Shown in pieces: positions 1 through 7,191 of a stretch of 64,000 bases of DNA (its first letter is position 1; every line of letters starts with the position of its first letter). The stretch comes from Candidatus Poseidonia sp. GTDB lineage: Archaea; Thermoplasmatota; Poseidoniia; Poseidoniales; Poseidoniaceae. The stretch lies in NCBI GenBank assembly GCA_030829545.1, contig JAURAI010000003.1, positions 110,121 through 174,120 of the forward strand, read 5' to 3'. Position numbers and translations under genes: made by a program. A model generated the notes under the pieces. The model was not told the DNA's origin and ran no database searches. It saw only the letters and a list, made by a program, of their open reading frames with translations.

Positions 1-40
1 CCGAAGCCGCAATGTCGTGGGCAAGTGTTTCTAATGTCAT
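1..40 (-). CDS. atpE: A-type ATP synthase subunit E, N-terminal fragment (cut by window edge)
   Basis: Only the first 13 codons are inside the window, reading MTLETLAHDIAAS on the minus strand. A GGAG motif lies about 7-10 bases upstream of the ATG at 40. The start follows the proteolipid gene directly, which is the usual place of subunit E in archaeal ATP synthase operons (order H-I-K-E-C-F-A-B-D). Subunit E forms the peripheral stalk with subunit H. The call rests on position and the short N-terminal sequence, so it is tentative. Confidence 0.5.
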   Translation of the reverse strand, partial: MTLETLAHDIAAS

Positions 41-100
41 TCATTCATCTCCTTCATCGTTCGTTCGATTGGGCCTTCGCCCAACGGAAACCGTTTCTCC

Positions 101-415
101 TCAATTTCCGAGGAAAAGCGGAAGTGCACCGAGAATCACGATGGATTCTGGAAGAGCGGTGAAGATCAAAGCAACACCGAACTTGCTGCCGTCCTCGGCA
201 AGCATGCCGACAGCAGCGCTGCCGATAGCGGCTTGGGAGAATCCAGCACCGATGGCGGCAAGGCCAAGGGCTAGACCGACACCAACGTCGCCAGTCATTC
301 CGTCAGTTGCACCCGAATCGGTTGTCTCTTCTGCAGCAACACCTTGGGCGACCAAGGCGAGCGTTAGCAAGACGATCAGTGTGCGTAGGCTTGTTTTTAG
401 GGTATTCTTGTTCAT
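101..415 (-). CDS. atpK: A-type ATP synthase subunit K (proteolipid c-ring)
   Basis: This 104-residue protein is the membrane rotor subunit that carries the translocated ion. Residues 11-28 form a hydrophobic leader ending AQGVAA, followed by an acidic stretch (residues 29-44) and then one c-type helical hairpin. Helix 1 is glycine/alanine-rich (GLALGLAAIGAGFSQAAIGS) and helix 2 carries ALPESIVILG, with Glu90 as the expected ion-binding carboxylate. A strong AGGAGGT sits 5 bases before the ATG at 415, so longer upstream reading is not needed. It lies between subunit I and subunit E. The N-terminal leader makes it longer than a plain 70-80 residue c subunit and suggests cleavage or signal-peptide-like insertion (inference). 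Confidence 0.9.
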   Translation of the reverse strand: MNKNTLKTSLRTLIVLLTLALVAQGVAAEETTDSGATDGMTGDVGVGLALGLAAIGAGFSQAAIGSAAVGMLAEDGSKFGVALIFTALPESIVILGALPLFLGN

Positions 416-446
416 TTTTCTACCTCCTAGTTTTTTGTCCGTGGGA

Positions 447-2480
447 CTATGATTGCCCCTCCGTATGGAGGGTGCGACCGCCGAGTGGGGTAAAAACCCG
501 ACCGGAGCCGTCGTAGAACTTGCCCATCCACTCAACGAAGTGGAGACGGGCTGCGTGGATGCTCGGAGAGAGCAAACCAAGTGCGAGAGCAAAGGCTTGA
601 ATGAGAAGGAAAAGAACAGCGCCAAAGATGATTTCGAGAACTCCGGCGCCAGTTGCTGTCATCATGTCCCACCCCATCACGATGGAGACTTCTGCGATTT
701 TGACACCTGCAACTCCAACGCCCATGACCCGGAGGTATGAGAGTGTGTTAGCGAGAAGGCCAAATGTTTCAATCGGACCCATTATCAAACCGCCTGCCCA
801 ACCAAACTTCTCGAATACAGCAAGACCGATGATGAGGCAAACAATTCCAATGAGCACGGCAAGACCTGGCGTGGTTGGTGCAAAGACTGCATGGTCGCCC
901 GTTAGGAATCCGTAAATGTGAACGAAACCGCCAGTGAGGATAATGATCCAGCTTCCTTTTTCAAAGAAAGCGGCAACGAGGCCGTGAGCCTTTGCAACAT
1001 TGATGAAGCCAATGATAAAGCCGAGCATCAGATGGAATACGCCGAGATAGACGGACAGTAGCACGTAGTCCTGGAGCGCTCCTGTTGCTCGGTGGAACGG
1101 AATGTAGGTGTGGCTCATGCCCAGCGTACCGGTAATGAAGGTGGGGAGGTGCCCGTCAGTTGCCCCTTTTGTGAATTCATACAAAGGAGCAAGCGGAGAC
1201 CATGATTCATCCCACACGAAGCCGAATCCTTCGGCAAATAACAATCCCCAAATGATGCACCATATGCCCATCCACTTCAGAATGGTGATGCCGTTTTTGA
1301 CCACGGGATCGGCAGCGAAGGGCTTGGTACCAAGCCACATCCCCAAGAGGAGAATGACAAGGCCATATCCGAAATCGCCGAGAATAAGTCCGTAGATCAT
1401 TGGGAAGGTGAACATCATCAGGGCCGTTGGGTCAAAGGAACCGTAGGTAGGGCGGCCCACCAAATCCACCATCAATTCGAAAGGCCGTGAAACCGGGTTG
1501 TTTTCAAGTGCAACTGGCGGAGAAGGTTCGTGGTGTTCTTCATGTCCGTCATGGTGGTGATGGTCGTTGACGAAGGCCTCGACTTCAACGTGAGAAGCGA
1601 TGTTCTTCAAAGCAGAGCGGATGAAACCTTCCTTGGAGGATGGAACCCATGCATCAAGGGCAAATGCTTGTCCTGTGACGGCCATTTGTGTCGGAGCGGT
1701 GAAGACTTGGTCTTCCTTAGACAGGTATTCGTGGATGGCAAGCATGTTACGGGCGTTGTCATTTGCCCAACGATGCGCATTTTCAGATGCTGCATGCATG
1801 CTTGAGAGAACTTCGGAGCGGCGTGCCGAGATTGTTTTGATGGCTTCGCTCGGCGTACCGTTCATGTCGGGAATTTGTACCGCTTTGCCCCCTAATTCAC
1901 CCAAGGCCATCTGAACTTCTGCAGATTGGCCAGGGAGACAGGCGACGGCCACGATGCCCGGCGCTGTTGCCATCTCGACCTTGGATGCGAGAGGGCCAAA
2001 AATACCTCGTGCTTTGCTTGATTTCTTTGTTTCTGAAACGAAGACTTCTACTCGGCCTGTACCCGTAAGCAATTCCAAATCCATGTTGAGCGGGGCGAGG
2101 CGCTCAAGGAGTTTGAGTTGCTCGTCAAGGACCGAAAGTTCAGATTCTGCATCCCGTTGTTGATCGAGCAGGTCGAGACCATGTTGGAGCTTCTCTGGGA
2201 AATCTCCAGCGAGCAATTCTTTGATACGAGCGAGAGGTACTGGCCCGTCTGCATTGACTGGATTGAAGGCAGATACGGCAGCACGTACTTTTGCGAGCAA
2301 GGCGCTGACGTTGTTGGCCTCATCACTTGCGATGGCTTGGCCGACTTGAACGCCGTCTTCGAAGTTTGAATAGGACTCAACATGGACACATCCAGCCTTT
2401 GTGCAGGCTCGAAGCACCTCTTCCATGCGGTCAACTGGCGCGGCCACTGTCAAACGAGACATGGCCACGGTGTCAAACAT
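447..2480 (-). CDS. atpI: A-type ATP synthase subunit I (stator a-subunit)
   Basis: A 677-residue V/A-type ATPase 116-kDa-family subunit. The first ~330 residues are a soluble coiled-coil domain that would anchor the peripheral stalks. From about residue 345 there are roughly seven membrane helices, starting with PTYGSFDPTALMMFTFPMIY and GLILGDFGYGL, which are family hallmarks, and including LANTLSYLRVMGVGVAG, which carries the conserved arginine region facing the c-ring. A His/Glu-rich linker (NDHHHHDGHEEHHE, residues about 308-321) separates the two halves. A GAGGTGAC Shine-Dalgarno lies 3 bases before the ATG at 2480. It is preceded by subunit H and followed by subunit K, as in other archaeal operons. 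Confidence 0.95.
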   Translation of the reverse strand: MFDTVAMSRLTVAAPVDRMEEVLRACTKAGCVHVESYSNFEDGVQVGQAIASDEANNVSALLAKVRAAVSAFNPVNADGPVPLARIKELLAGDFPEKLQHGLDLLDQQRDAESELSVLDEQLKLLERLAPLNMDLELLTGTGRVEVFVSETKKSSKARGIFGPLASKVEMATAPGIVAVACLPGQSAEVQMALGELGGKAVQIPDMNGTPSEAIKTISARRSEVLSSMHAASENAHRWANDNARNMLAIHEYLSKEDQVFTAPTQMAVTGQAFALDAWVPSSKEGFIRSALKNIASHVEVEAFVNDHHHHDGHEEHHEPSPPVALENNPVSRPFELMVDLVGRPTYGSFDPTALMMFTFPMIYGLILGDFGYGLVILLLGMWLGTKPFAADPVVKNGITILKWMGIWCIIWGLLFAEGFGFVWDESWSPLAPLYEFTKGATDGHLPTFITGTLGMSHTYIPFHRATGALQDYVLLSVYLGVFHLMLGFIIGFINVAKAHGLVAAFFEKGSWIIILTGGFVHIYGFLTGDHAVFAPTTPGLAVLIGIVCLIIGLAVFEKFGWAGGLIMGPIETFGLLANTLSYLRVMGVGVAGVKIAEVSIVMGWDMMTATGAGVLEIIFGAVLFLLIQAFALALGLLSPSIHAARLHFVEWMGKFYDGSGRVFTPLGGRTLHTEGQS

Positions 2481-2489
2481 GATGTCACC

Positions 2490-2807
2490 TCACTCCGAAG
2501 TCAATCCGTTGACAACCATTTGCACGGCTTTGTCTTGATTTGCTGATGAGCTCTTCTGGATGGAAGAAACTTCTTTTGACCCTTCTGCTTTGACGGAATC
2601 GGCTTCTGCCTGAGCACCGTCACGGGCTTCATCGAGAATTTTTTGTGTCATGGCAACGGAGTCTTCTGCTGCAGACTGTACCATCTCAGAAGATTTCTTG
2701 CGAGCATCTGACATGATTTTTGCCGCTTCTTCTTGAGCGGCAGCAAGGCGGGATTCCGCGTCTTGCTCGGCGTTTTTGATACTGCGGAGGACGTCGACCA
2801 TACCCAT
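2490..2807 (-). CDS. ahaH: A-type ATP synthase subunit H (peripheral stalk coiled coil)
   Basis: About 105 residues, almost entirely charged, alanine-rich heptad sequence (AAAQEEAAKIMSDARKKS and similar), as expected for the H/G subunit that pairs with subunit E to make the peripheral stalk. It begins MGMVDVLRSIKNAEQDAE, close to other archaeal H subunits. An AGGTG lies 7 bases before the ATG at 2807; a second ATG two codons on is possible. It is the first gene of the ATP synthase operon here, ten bases upstream of subunit I. Assignment comes from position and coiled-coil character, since the sequence itself is low in specific motifs. Confidence 0.8.
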   Translation of the reverse strand: MGMVDVLRSIKNAEQDAESRLAAAQEEAAKIMSDARKKSSEMVQSAAEDSVAMTQKILDEARDGAQAEADSVKAEGSKEVSSIQKSSSANQDKAVQMVVNGLTSE

Positions 2808-2841
2808 GTAGAACACCTGTTGATTCGCCTCAGCAAAAGGG

Positions 2842-2849
2842 GGTTTATC
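2842..2849 (-). promoter_or_regulatory. Candidate TATA box for the ATP synthase operon
   Basis: On the minus strand GATAAACC lies 35-42 bases upstream of the subunit H start codon, which would put transcription start near 2820 and leave a short leader holding the AGGTG ribosome-binding site. It overlaps the stop codon of the upstream methyltransferase gene. It resembles TATAAACC in front of gpsA. This is pattern matching only. Confidence 0.35.
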
Positions 2850-3621
2850 AGTCTAACGGGATTGGTTGCTGGCCCACTGTTTCAGGCTTCCTGCCACGGA
2901 ATCGACTGGCCATTCCGAATGGATACAGCAGCCTTCCTTGAACATCTGTGAAGCCAACCTCCTTCATCATCTTGCGATAGTAACCATTTGTGCCATAATG
3001 AGTGTAACTCTTTGCGAGTCCTTTCCAAGGGTGGTTTTTTTCGCCCGTGATGATACGTGCCATAATTTGTACGACGGAATTCATCCATAGGACGCCAAAG
3101 ATTCCGTGCAATTTGTTAGCCTTACCAGCATCACAAATGACGAGTTGTCCGCCTGGCTTGAGGACTCGGAAGATCTCTTGGAGCCCTTGCTTTTTATCTT
3201 TAAAATCACGGAATGAGAAGAGGCAGAAGACCATGTCAAAGGTATTGTCAGGCAAGGGAATGGCTTCTGCAATGGCTTCGACATACACTGCGGGAGGCTC
3301 CCCCCGTTGCTGCCTTGCCCCATCGACCCGTCGGCGAGCGGTTGCCAGCATTTCGGGAGAGGGATCAAGACAGGTCACGTCCAACCCAGTGAGGTCTTCC
3401 GCGAAGGAACCTGGGCCACATCCAACCTCGAGAACCTTCATTCCGGGCTTGGCATGCTGTCGGACATTTCGTCGCCAACGCCGATCCTGTCCGAAGGTCA
3501 TCCAAGTATTGACCCGGTCGTAATTGGGAATGGTTGCCTCAAGTTGGCCCTCAAGTTCTTCCCATGCCTCTGGGTCAATGCCCGAGGGGTCGAATCCACC
3601 CGTCGCTGCGCGCTTGCCCAT
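2848..3621 (-). CDS. SAM-dependent class I methyltransferase, UbiE/MenG-like
   Basis: A 257-residue Rossmann-fold methyltransferase. Motif I is LEVGCGPGSFAEDL (about residues 64-77), followed by CLDPSPEMLATAR (motif II acidic loop), AIPLPDNTFDMVFC (motif post-II) and RVLKPGGQLVICD, all typical of the UbiE/COQ5 group that C-methylates quinones. The start at 3621 has AGAGG 1-5 bases upstream. It reads on the same strand as the ATP synthase genes and the KaiC-like genes. A role in menaquinone or other quinone methylation is plausible for a respiring archaeon, but the substrate cannot be told from sequence; the class I methyltransferase call is firm. Confidence 0.8.
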   Translation of the reverse strand: MGKRAATGGFDPSGIDPEAWEELEGQLEATIPNYDRVNTWMTFGQDRRWRRNVRQHAKPGMKVLEVGCGPGSFAEDLTGLDVTCLDPSPEMLATARRRVDGARQQRGEPPAVYVEAIAEAIPLPDNTFDMVFCLFSFRDFKDKKQGLQEIFRVLKPGGQLVICDAGKANKLHGIFGVLWMNSVVQIMARIITGEKNHPWKGLAKSYTHYGTNGYYRKMMKEVGFTDVQGRLLYPFGMASRFRGRKPETVGQQPIPLD

Positions 3622-3678
3622 GCCTCTTGGGAAACCCCGACCGTTTTGGACATGTCGTTTGTTCCACGATACTTCGCA

Positions 3679-4482
3679 TCATGCGATACGTTCGACCGTT
3701 TCGGGCGTAATACCCTCTTCTGGCGTCACGCGGAAGACCAAAATCTTCAGATTCTCAGGAGCGTTTCTAAACTTCGAAACGATCATTGAATTTTCAAAAT
3801 CTGTTCCGATGGTACGGACCTTGAACGAAAGGACCATGTCGGCGATGGATGACAATTCTTGTTTGATGGTCGGGTTCAATCCATCTGTTGACACGGAAAT
3901 CATCAGCAGACCGCGTACCATCTGTGCGTGAGCTTGGAGCATACGAACCATTGAAATGACTCGAGAAGGGTCTTCACGCTGCAAGAAGAAATCCAAATTG
4001 TCAAGCACTGCCCTGAAGTAAGGACCAAGACCCATGATTTCATTGGTTACTTCAGTCAGGTAGTCTTGACTGCTGTCGTCAACGAATCGAGTTTGGGCGA
4101 GACGTTGAATATCTGCCAGCTGAAAGCCCTCAAGACGGTACCTGCTTGCTAGCAGGTCGCGTTCGAGAACGTTGGCGTTGTACTCCTCACCGATGGTTCG
4201 GACATTGATATCAAGAGGCCAACTGTATTTTTTGAAGATACGAGTAATCTCTTGCTGCCCTTCATCTGTTGTGATGTACAATGTGTTGTCAGGTTCTTCG
4301 GCAGGTGAAGTAAATTGTTTTGCAAATAATTCGCTCCCGGAACCGGTTTCAGTGAAAGCGATCATGGTAAAGCCTCTCGGGACGCCTCCGTTCATTTCAT
4401 TGTCGAATTTAGGGACGCCAAAAGAGCCTACGGTGCCAAAGAACTCTTCGTCTTCAGGGTCAAAATCAAATTTTCTTGCCAT
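3679..4482 (-). CDS. RecA/KaiC-superfamily protein with degenerate P-loop (third of a triad)
   Basis: A 267-residue protein. GVPKFDNEMNGGVPRGFTMI (residues ~22-41) copies the KaiC opening in which a GxPxLDxxLxGGxPxG segment precedes the P-loop. The following loop reads TETGSGSE (44-51), so the invariant P-loop lysine is replaced by serine and ATP hydrolysis is doubtful. Later segments (LYITTDEGQQEITRIF; RGLLMISVSTDGLNP; ADMVLSFKV) match the KaiC beta-strand order. A GAGGA lies about 9 bases before the ATG at 4482, next to the stop of the upstream gene, so it is co-transcribed with two other KaiC-like genes. A non-hydrolysing partner subunit is the likeliest role (inference); function unknown. 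Confidence 0.7.
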   Translation of the reverse strand: MARKFDFDPEDEEFFGTVGSFGVPKFDNEMNGGVPRGFTMIAFTETGSGSELFAKQFTSPAEEPDNTLYITTDEGQQEITRIFKKYSWPLDINVRTIGEEYNANVLERDLLASRYRLEGFQLADIQRLAQTRFVDDSSQDYLTEVTNEIMGLGPYFRAVLDNLDFFLQREDPSRVISMVRMLQAHAQMVRGLLMISVSTDGLNPTIKQELSSIADMVLSFKVRTIGTDFENSMIVSKFRNAPENLKILVFRVTPEEGITPETVERIA

Positions 4483-4492
4483 CTTTCATTCC

Positions 4493-5077
4493 TCACATTA
4501 AGACCACTTGGCCACGGTCAACAAGATCCGTGCAGTAGGTGTCAAGATTCGCCAAAACCAACGGTGGAGTTTGGTCCGGGACGTTAAGAATCACCGAAAG
4601 CACCTCGCGCTGACGGAAGGTGTTGATGAACGTGTGGAGGTATTCCGCCAACATTCTGTCGTCGTTGTAAATGGCCAGAGCATTCACGCTATCAAGGAAG
4701 ACAAAATTTCGTTGTGAAGTCACCGTTCGCAGTACATAGAGCGTGCGAAGAAGGGTGCTTTCAAGCATGATAGGACTGTCGATGAAGGTGATGTTCGGGT
4801 ATTCCACATCAGTCCCACCCAACACACCTGATGAAACCAAGTCAAGGAAGTGGATGTTGGATACGTCAATACCGATGGCCTCGAAGGCCTGAATAATTTC
4901 AACAGCACCACGACTTGCGGAGATATACACGCCGCCCATCTCAAACATCTGCATGAGAGGAAGAATCGTACTCGCTGTCACCATGAAAGAATTGGAAGTG
5001 CCAACCCTCACTTGAACGGCACTGCCCAAGGAAACCTGTGTAAGTTGTTCGGCGATACGTTGGTCAAGTTCAAACAT
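4493..5077 (-). CDS. RecA/KaiC-like pseudo-ATPase, no Walker A (second of a triad)
   Basis: About 194 residues, beginning MFELDQRIAEQLTQVSLGSA. The fold pattern is RecA-like: GGVYISASRGAVEIIQAFEA resembles the strand-helix region that follows the P-loop in KaiC, RNFVFLDSVNALAIY is a Walker-B-like strand, and VLSVILNVPDQTP a following strand. The N-terminal part with the KaiC signature and P-loop is missing, so it should not bind ATP in the usual way. The start at 5077 lies two bases after the stop of the active KaiC-like gene and the end abuts the third member, so the three are one transcription unit. The family call is moderate; function unknown. Confidence 0.6.
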   Translation of the reverse strand: MFELDQRIAEQLTQVSLGSAVQVRVGTSNSFMVTASTILPLMQMFEMGGVYISASRGAVEIIQAFEAIGIDVSNIHFLDLVSSGVLGGTDVEYPNITFIDSPIMLESTLLRTLYVLRTVTSQRNFVFLDSVNALAIYNDDRMLAEYLHTFINTFRQREVLSVILNVPDQTPPLVLANLDTYCTDLVDRGQVVLM

Positions 5078-5079
5078 GA

Positions 5080-5862
5080 TTATTGCCCCCATCTCGAGTT
5101 TTTATCACTGGACGCGCCCCATTTCAGCATCGGGATGAGCATCACGCCCAGCGGCGTTAATTCAATCGCATGCTTGGCACGACTGTGGGCAGTTCCACGC
5201 ATTTTAACCACCTGAAGGAACCGAAGCAAATGACCCATCCGCTCCGAGTCGCCCATGACGATAATGCCGTCTGCAATGGCTTCTTCTACACCAAAAGAAG
5301 ACCAGTGAGCGTTTTCTGTTGCCGAGGTGATCTCAGAGATGAGGATGGTCGTGCAACCGAGCGTGGCCAATTTCTTCCCCAAGGTGAAGAGGAAGTCTCG
5401 AATCAATTGCTCAGACTTGATTTTGTAACAAAGCGTGGTCACTGAATCAATGACCAGGCGTGTCACCCCGATGGTGTTGACGATGTCGACGATGGACTTG
5501 ATGAGAGCGTGAACGTCGTCGAGGTCAAATGATGCCTTTTCAAGTCCGAGCCATGAATACAATACGTCCATGTCAAAGACGTTGATGAGGCCTGAATCGA
5601 CCATGTTCATATCAAAAAATGCGTATTGGCGAATGTTTTCAAGCAATTTGACCGATGGTTCCGTAGCAGTAAAGTGAGCGCATGCTTCGCCAGCCAATGC
5701 CCCCCGAACGAGAAACTCCATGGCCAAGGTGGTTTTTCCTGAGCCACATGTTCCAGCTGCTAGAACTGTTGAACCGTACGGGATGCCTCCGCGTAGAATT
5801 TCATCCAAACCGTGGATTCCTGTGATACATCGGTCTCGCGTGTAAATACTGGTGGATTGCAT
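5080..5862 (-). CDS. KaiC-like RecA-superfamily ATPase (first, canonical member of a triad)
   Basis: A 260-residue single-domain KaiC-family ATPase. The segment GIHGLDEILRGGIPYGSTVL leads into a complete P-loop GTCGSGKTT (about residues 37-45); TRLVIDSVTTL (around 135-144) is the Walker B strand, followed by LGCTTILISE and ADGIIVMG. The C-terminal LRFLQVVKMRGTAHSRAKHA matches the KaiC region that contacts the neighbouring subunit. The ATG at 5862 was chosen over an upstream TTG that would add 18 residues. Archaeal KaiC-like proteins act in signalling rather than a clock; here it leads an operon with two degenerate paralogues, suggesting a hetero-oligomeric switch (inference). Confidence 0.85.
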   Translation of the reverse strand: MQSTSIYTRDRCITGIHGLDEILRGGIPYGSTVLAAGTCGSGKTTLAMEFLVRGALAGEACAHFTATEPSVKLLENIRQYAFFDMNMVDSGLINVFDMDVLYSWLGLEKASFDLDDVHALIKSIVDIVNTIGVTRLVIDSVTTLCYKIKSEQLIRDFLFTLGKKLATLGCTTILISEITSATENAHWSSFGVEEAIADGIIVMGDSERMGHLLRFLQVVKMRGTAHSRAKHAIELTPLGVMLIPMLKWGASSDKNSRWGQ

Positions 5863-5900
5863 GGGAACAAGAGAGAGGATGGGCCGAGGGTTGATGAAAT

Positions 5901-5908
5901 GTTTGTAC
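5901..5908 (-). promoter_or_regulatory. Candidate TATA-like element for the KaiC-like triad
   Basis: GTACAAAC on the minus strand, 39-46 bases upstream of the chosen ATG at 5862. It lies inside the short gap after the lamin-tail gene. The match to an archaeal TATA box is weak. Confidence 0.22.
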
Positions 5909-5929
5909 ACAATCAACGCAAAGCAGCCA

Positions 5930-7057
5930 TCAAGCCGGAGGTGTGTACTCGCCCGGAGTCGGCTCGTCTTGCAAACTCCACGAACTCGATGAAAAACGAT
6001 TGTTGCCGTCCCATTCCATGGATTGCCCTGTCACCATAAACAATCCCGTATTACCGCCCCATTCCACACGCATGACGTCAGAGGGGGTGATTTCAGCAAG
6101 TTGAGTGTAGCGAAGGCTCAACACACCTTGCCCGTCTGCAAGCCCGTCGAGTTGACCAACTCCGAGGAAGGAATATTGTCCAAGGTCAAGCACATGAGTG
6201 GCGTTGCCGGCCTCTTGGCTTGACACATCACCGGTCATGATCGAAACTGATTTTCCAGAAAGAGCACCTGATTGAAGCAATAGGTTGGAAGATGTTGAGC
6301 CGCTCACGTGTTCGAGTGACCACCCCTTTAGGGAAATAGCAAAATCATTGGGGTTGTACACTTCAATCCATTCTGGCCCGCTTGACGATGGGCGCGCCAT
6401 CACTTCAGTGACATGCAACTGGTTATTTTTACGACCTCCGTCATGTACTTCCAGAATCACTCGCAATCGTTCACCATCTTGCTGGAAGGAACGATAGGAG
6501 GTCGAAGATGAGGGGGCACTCCCGCGTTCGGTCCCTCCGGAAAACAAAACCAAGCCGGTACGGTCCGTGTTCGAACTCTCCTCAACCTGTATCTTGAGGT
6601 AGAGCGTCATGTCGCTATCGAGCCCCAAACCTGCCGCCATGCCTTCTTCTGTGACGTTATGAAGGGCAGTTACCCGCTCAAAGTCCAATCGATACCCCTG
6701 CATAATGCCCGCCTGAACGCGGCCGTCAGCAAGATCTTCGGCTGATGCAAGATGCCAAGATGCAGTGGCATTTCCGTAGTCAAGAGAACCCTCAAGAGAA
6801 CCATCGAGAGGGACAAACCAACCTTCGCTTGATGTGAGCCGATCCAAGCCCATCGCTGCTGCTCGGTCCAATCGATCTACATCGGGGTCATTGGAGCCCA
6901 TTTGCAATTGTGCAAGTGAGAGGAAAGCCGTCAATATCATCAAAAAAAGCGTAAAGGCAGATAGAAACTCAATGACCGCAGTCAATCCACCCTCGTCTCG
7001 CTCCGACGAGATTACCGGAGCCTTGCGCATGGTAGACCACAGTTGGCTGAGATTCAT
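5930..7057 (-). CDS. Surface protein with pilin-like N-terminal anchor and lamin-tail domain
   Basis: About 375 residues from the ATG at 7057 (a second ATG at 7030 is possible). After a short charged start, DEGGLTAVIEFLSAFTLFLM looks like an archaeal class III (type IV pilin-like) signal: charged residues, GG, then a hydrophobic helix with glutamate near its start. The middle is a soluble beta-rich region. Around residues 225-330, HVTEVMARPSSSGPEWIEVY and NPNDFAISLKGWSLEHVSG match the lamin-tail domain (LTD), common in extracellular proteins and nucleases; no nuclease domain is visible. It is divergent from the large surface protein at 7192. It probably sits on the cell surface; its role is unknown. 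Confidence 0.65.
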   Translation of the reverse strand: MNLSQLWSTMRKAPVISSERDEGGLTAVIEFLSAFTLFLMILTAFLSLAQLQMGSNDPDVDRLDRAAAMGLDRLTSSEGWFVPLDGSLEGSLDYGNATASWHLASAEDLADGRVQAGIMQGYRLDFERVTALHNVTEEGMAAGLGLDSDMTLYLKIQVEESSNTDRTGLVLFSGGTERGSAPSSSTSYRSFQQDGERLRVILEVHDGGRKNNQLHVTEVMARPSSSGPEWIEVYNPNDFAISLKGWSLEHVSGSTSSNLLLQSGALSGKSVSIMTGDVSSQEAGNATHVLDLGQYSFLGVGQLDGLADGQGVLSLRYTQLAEITPSDVMRVEWGGNTGLFMVTGQSMEWDGNNRFSSSSWSLQDEPTPGEYTPPA

Positions 7058-7191
7058 GAGGTTGCCGCAACACAGGTTCGTCAAAGGTGGGTTGCAAAAG
7101 AGTTTGATATCCCCCATGAAGATGAAAAATAGGACCTCTACCCTCCGTTTGGAGCGATGAGTCTTTGAAGCACGAATGCGAGGACAATACG

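Noticed and set aside
447..2480. Several open frames of 60-130 codons on the plus strand opposite the ATP synthase subunit I gene
   Set aside because: They have no ribosome sites or family motifs and run antisense to a strongly conserved gene.
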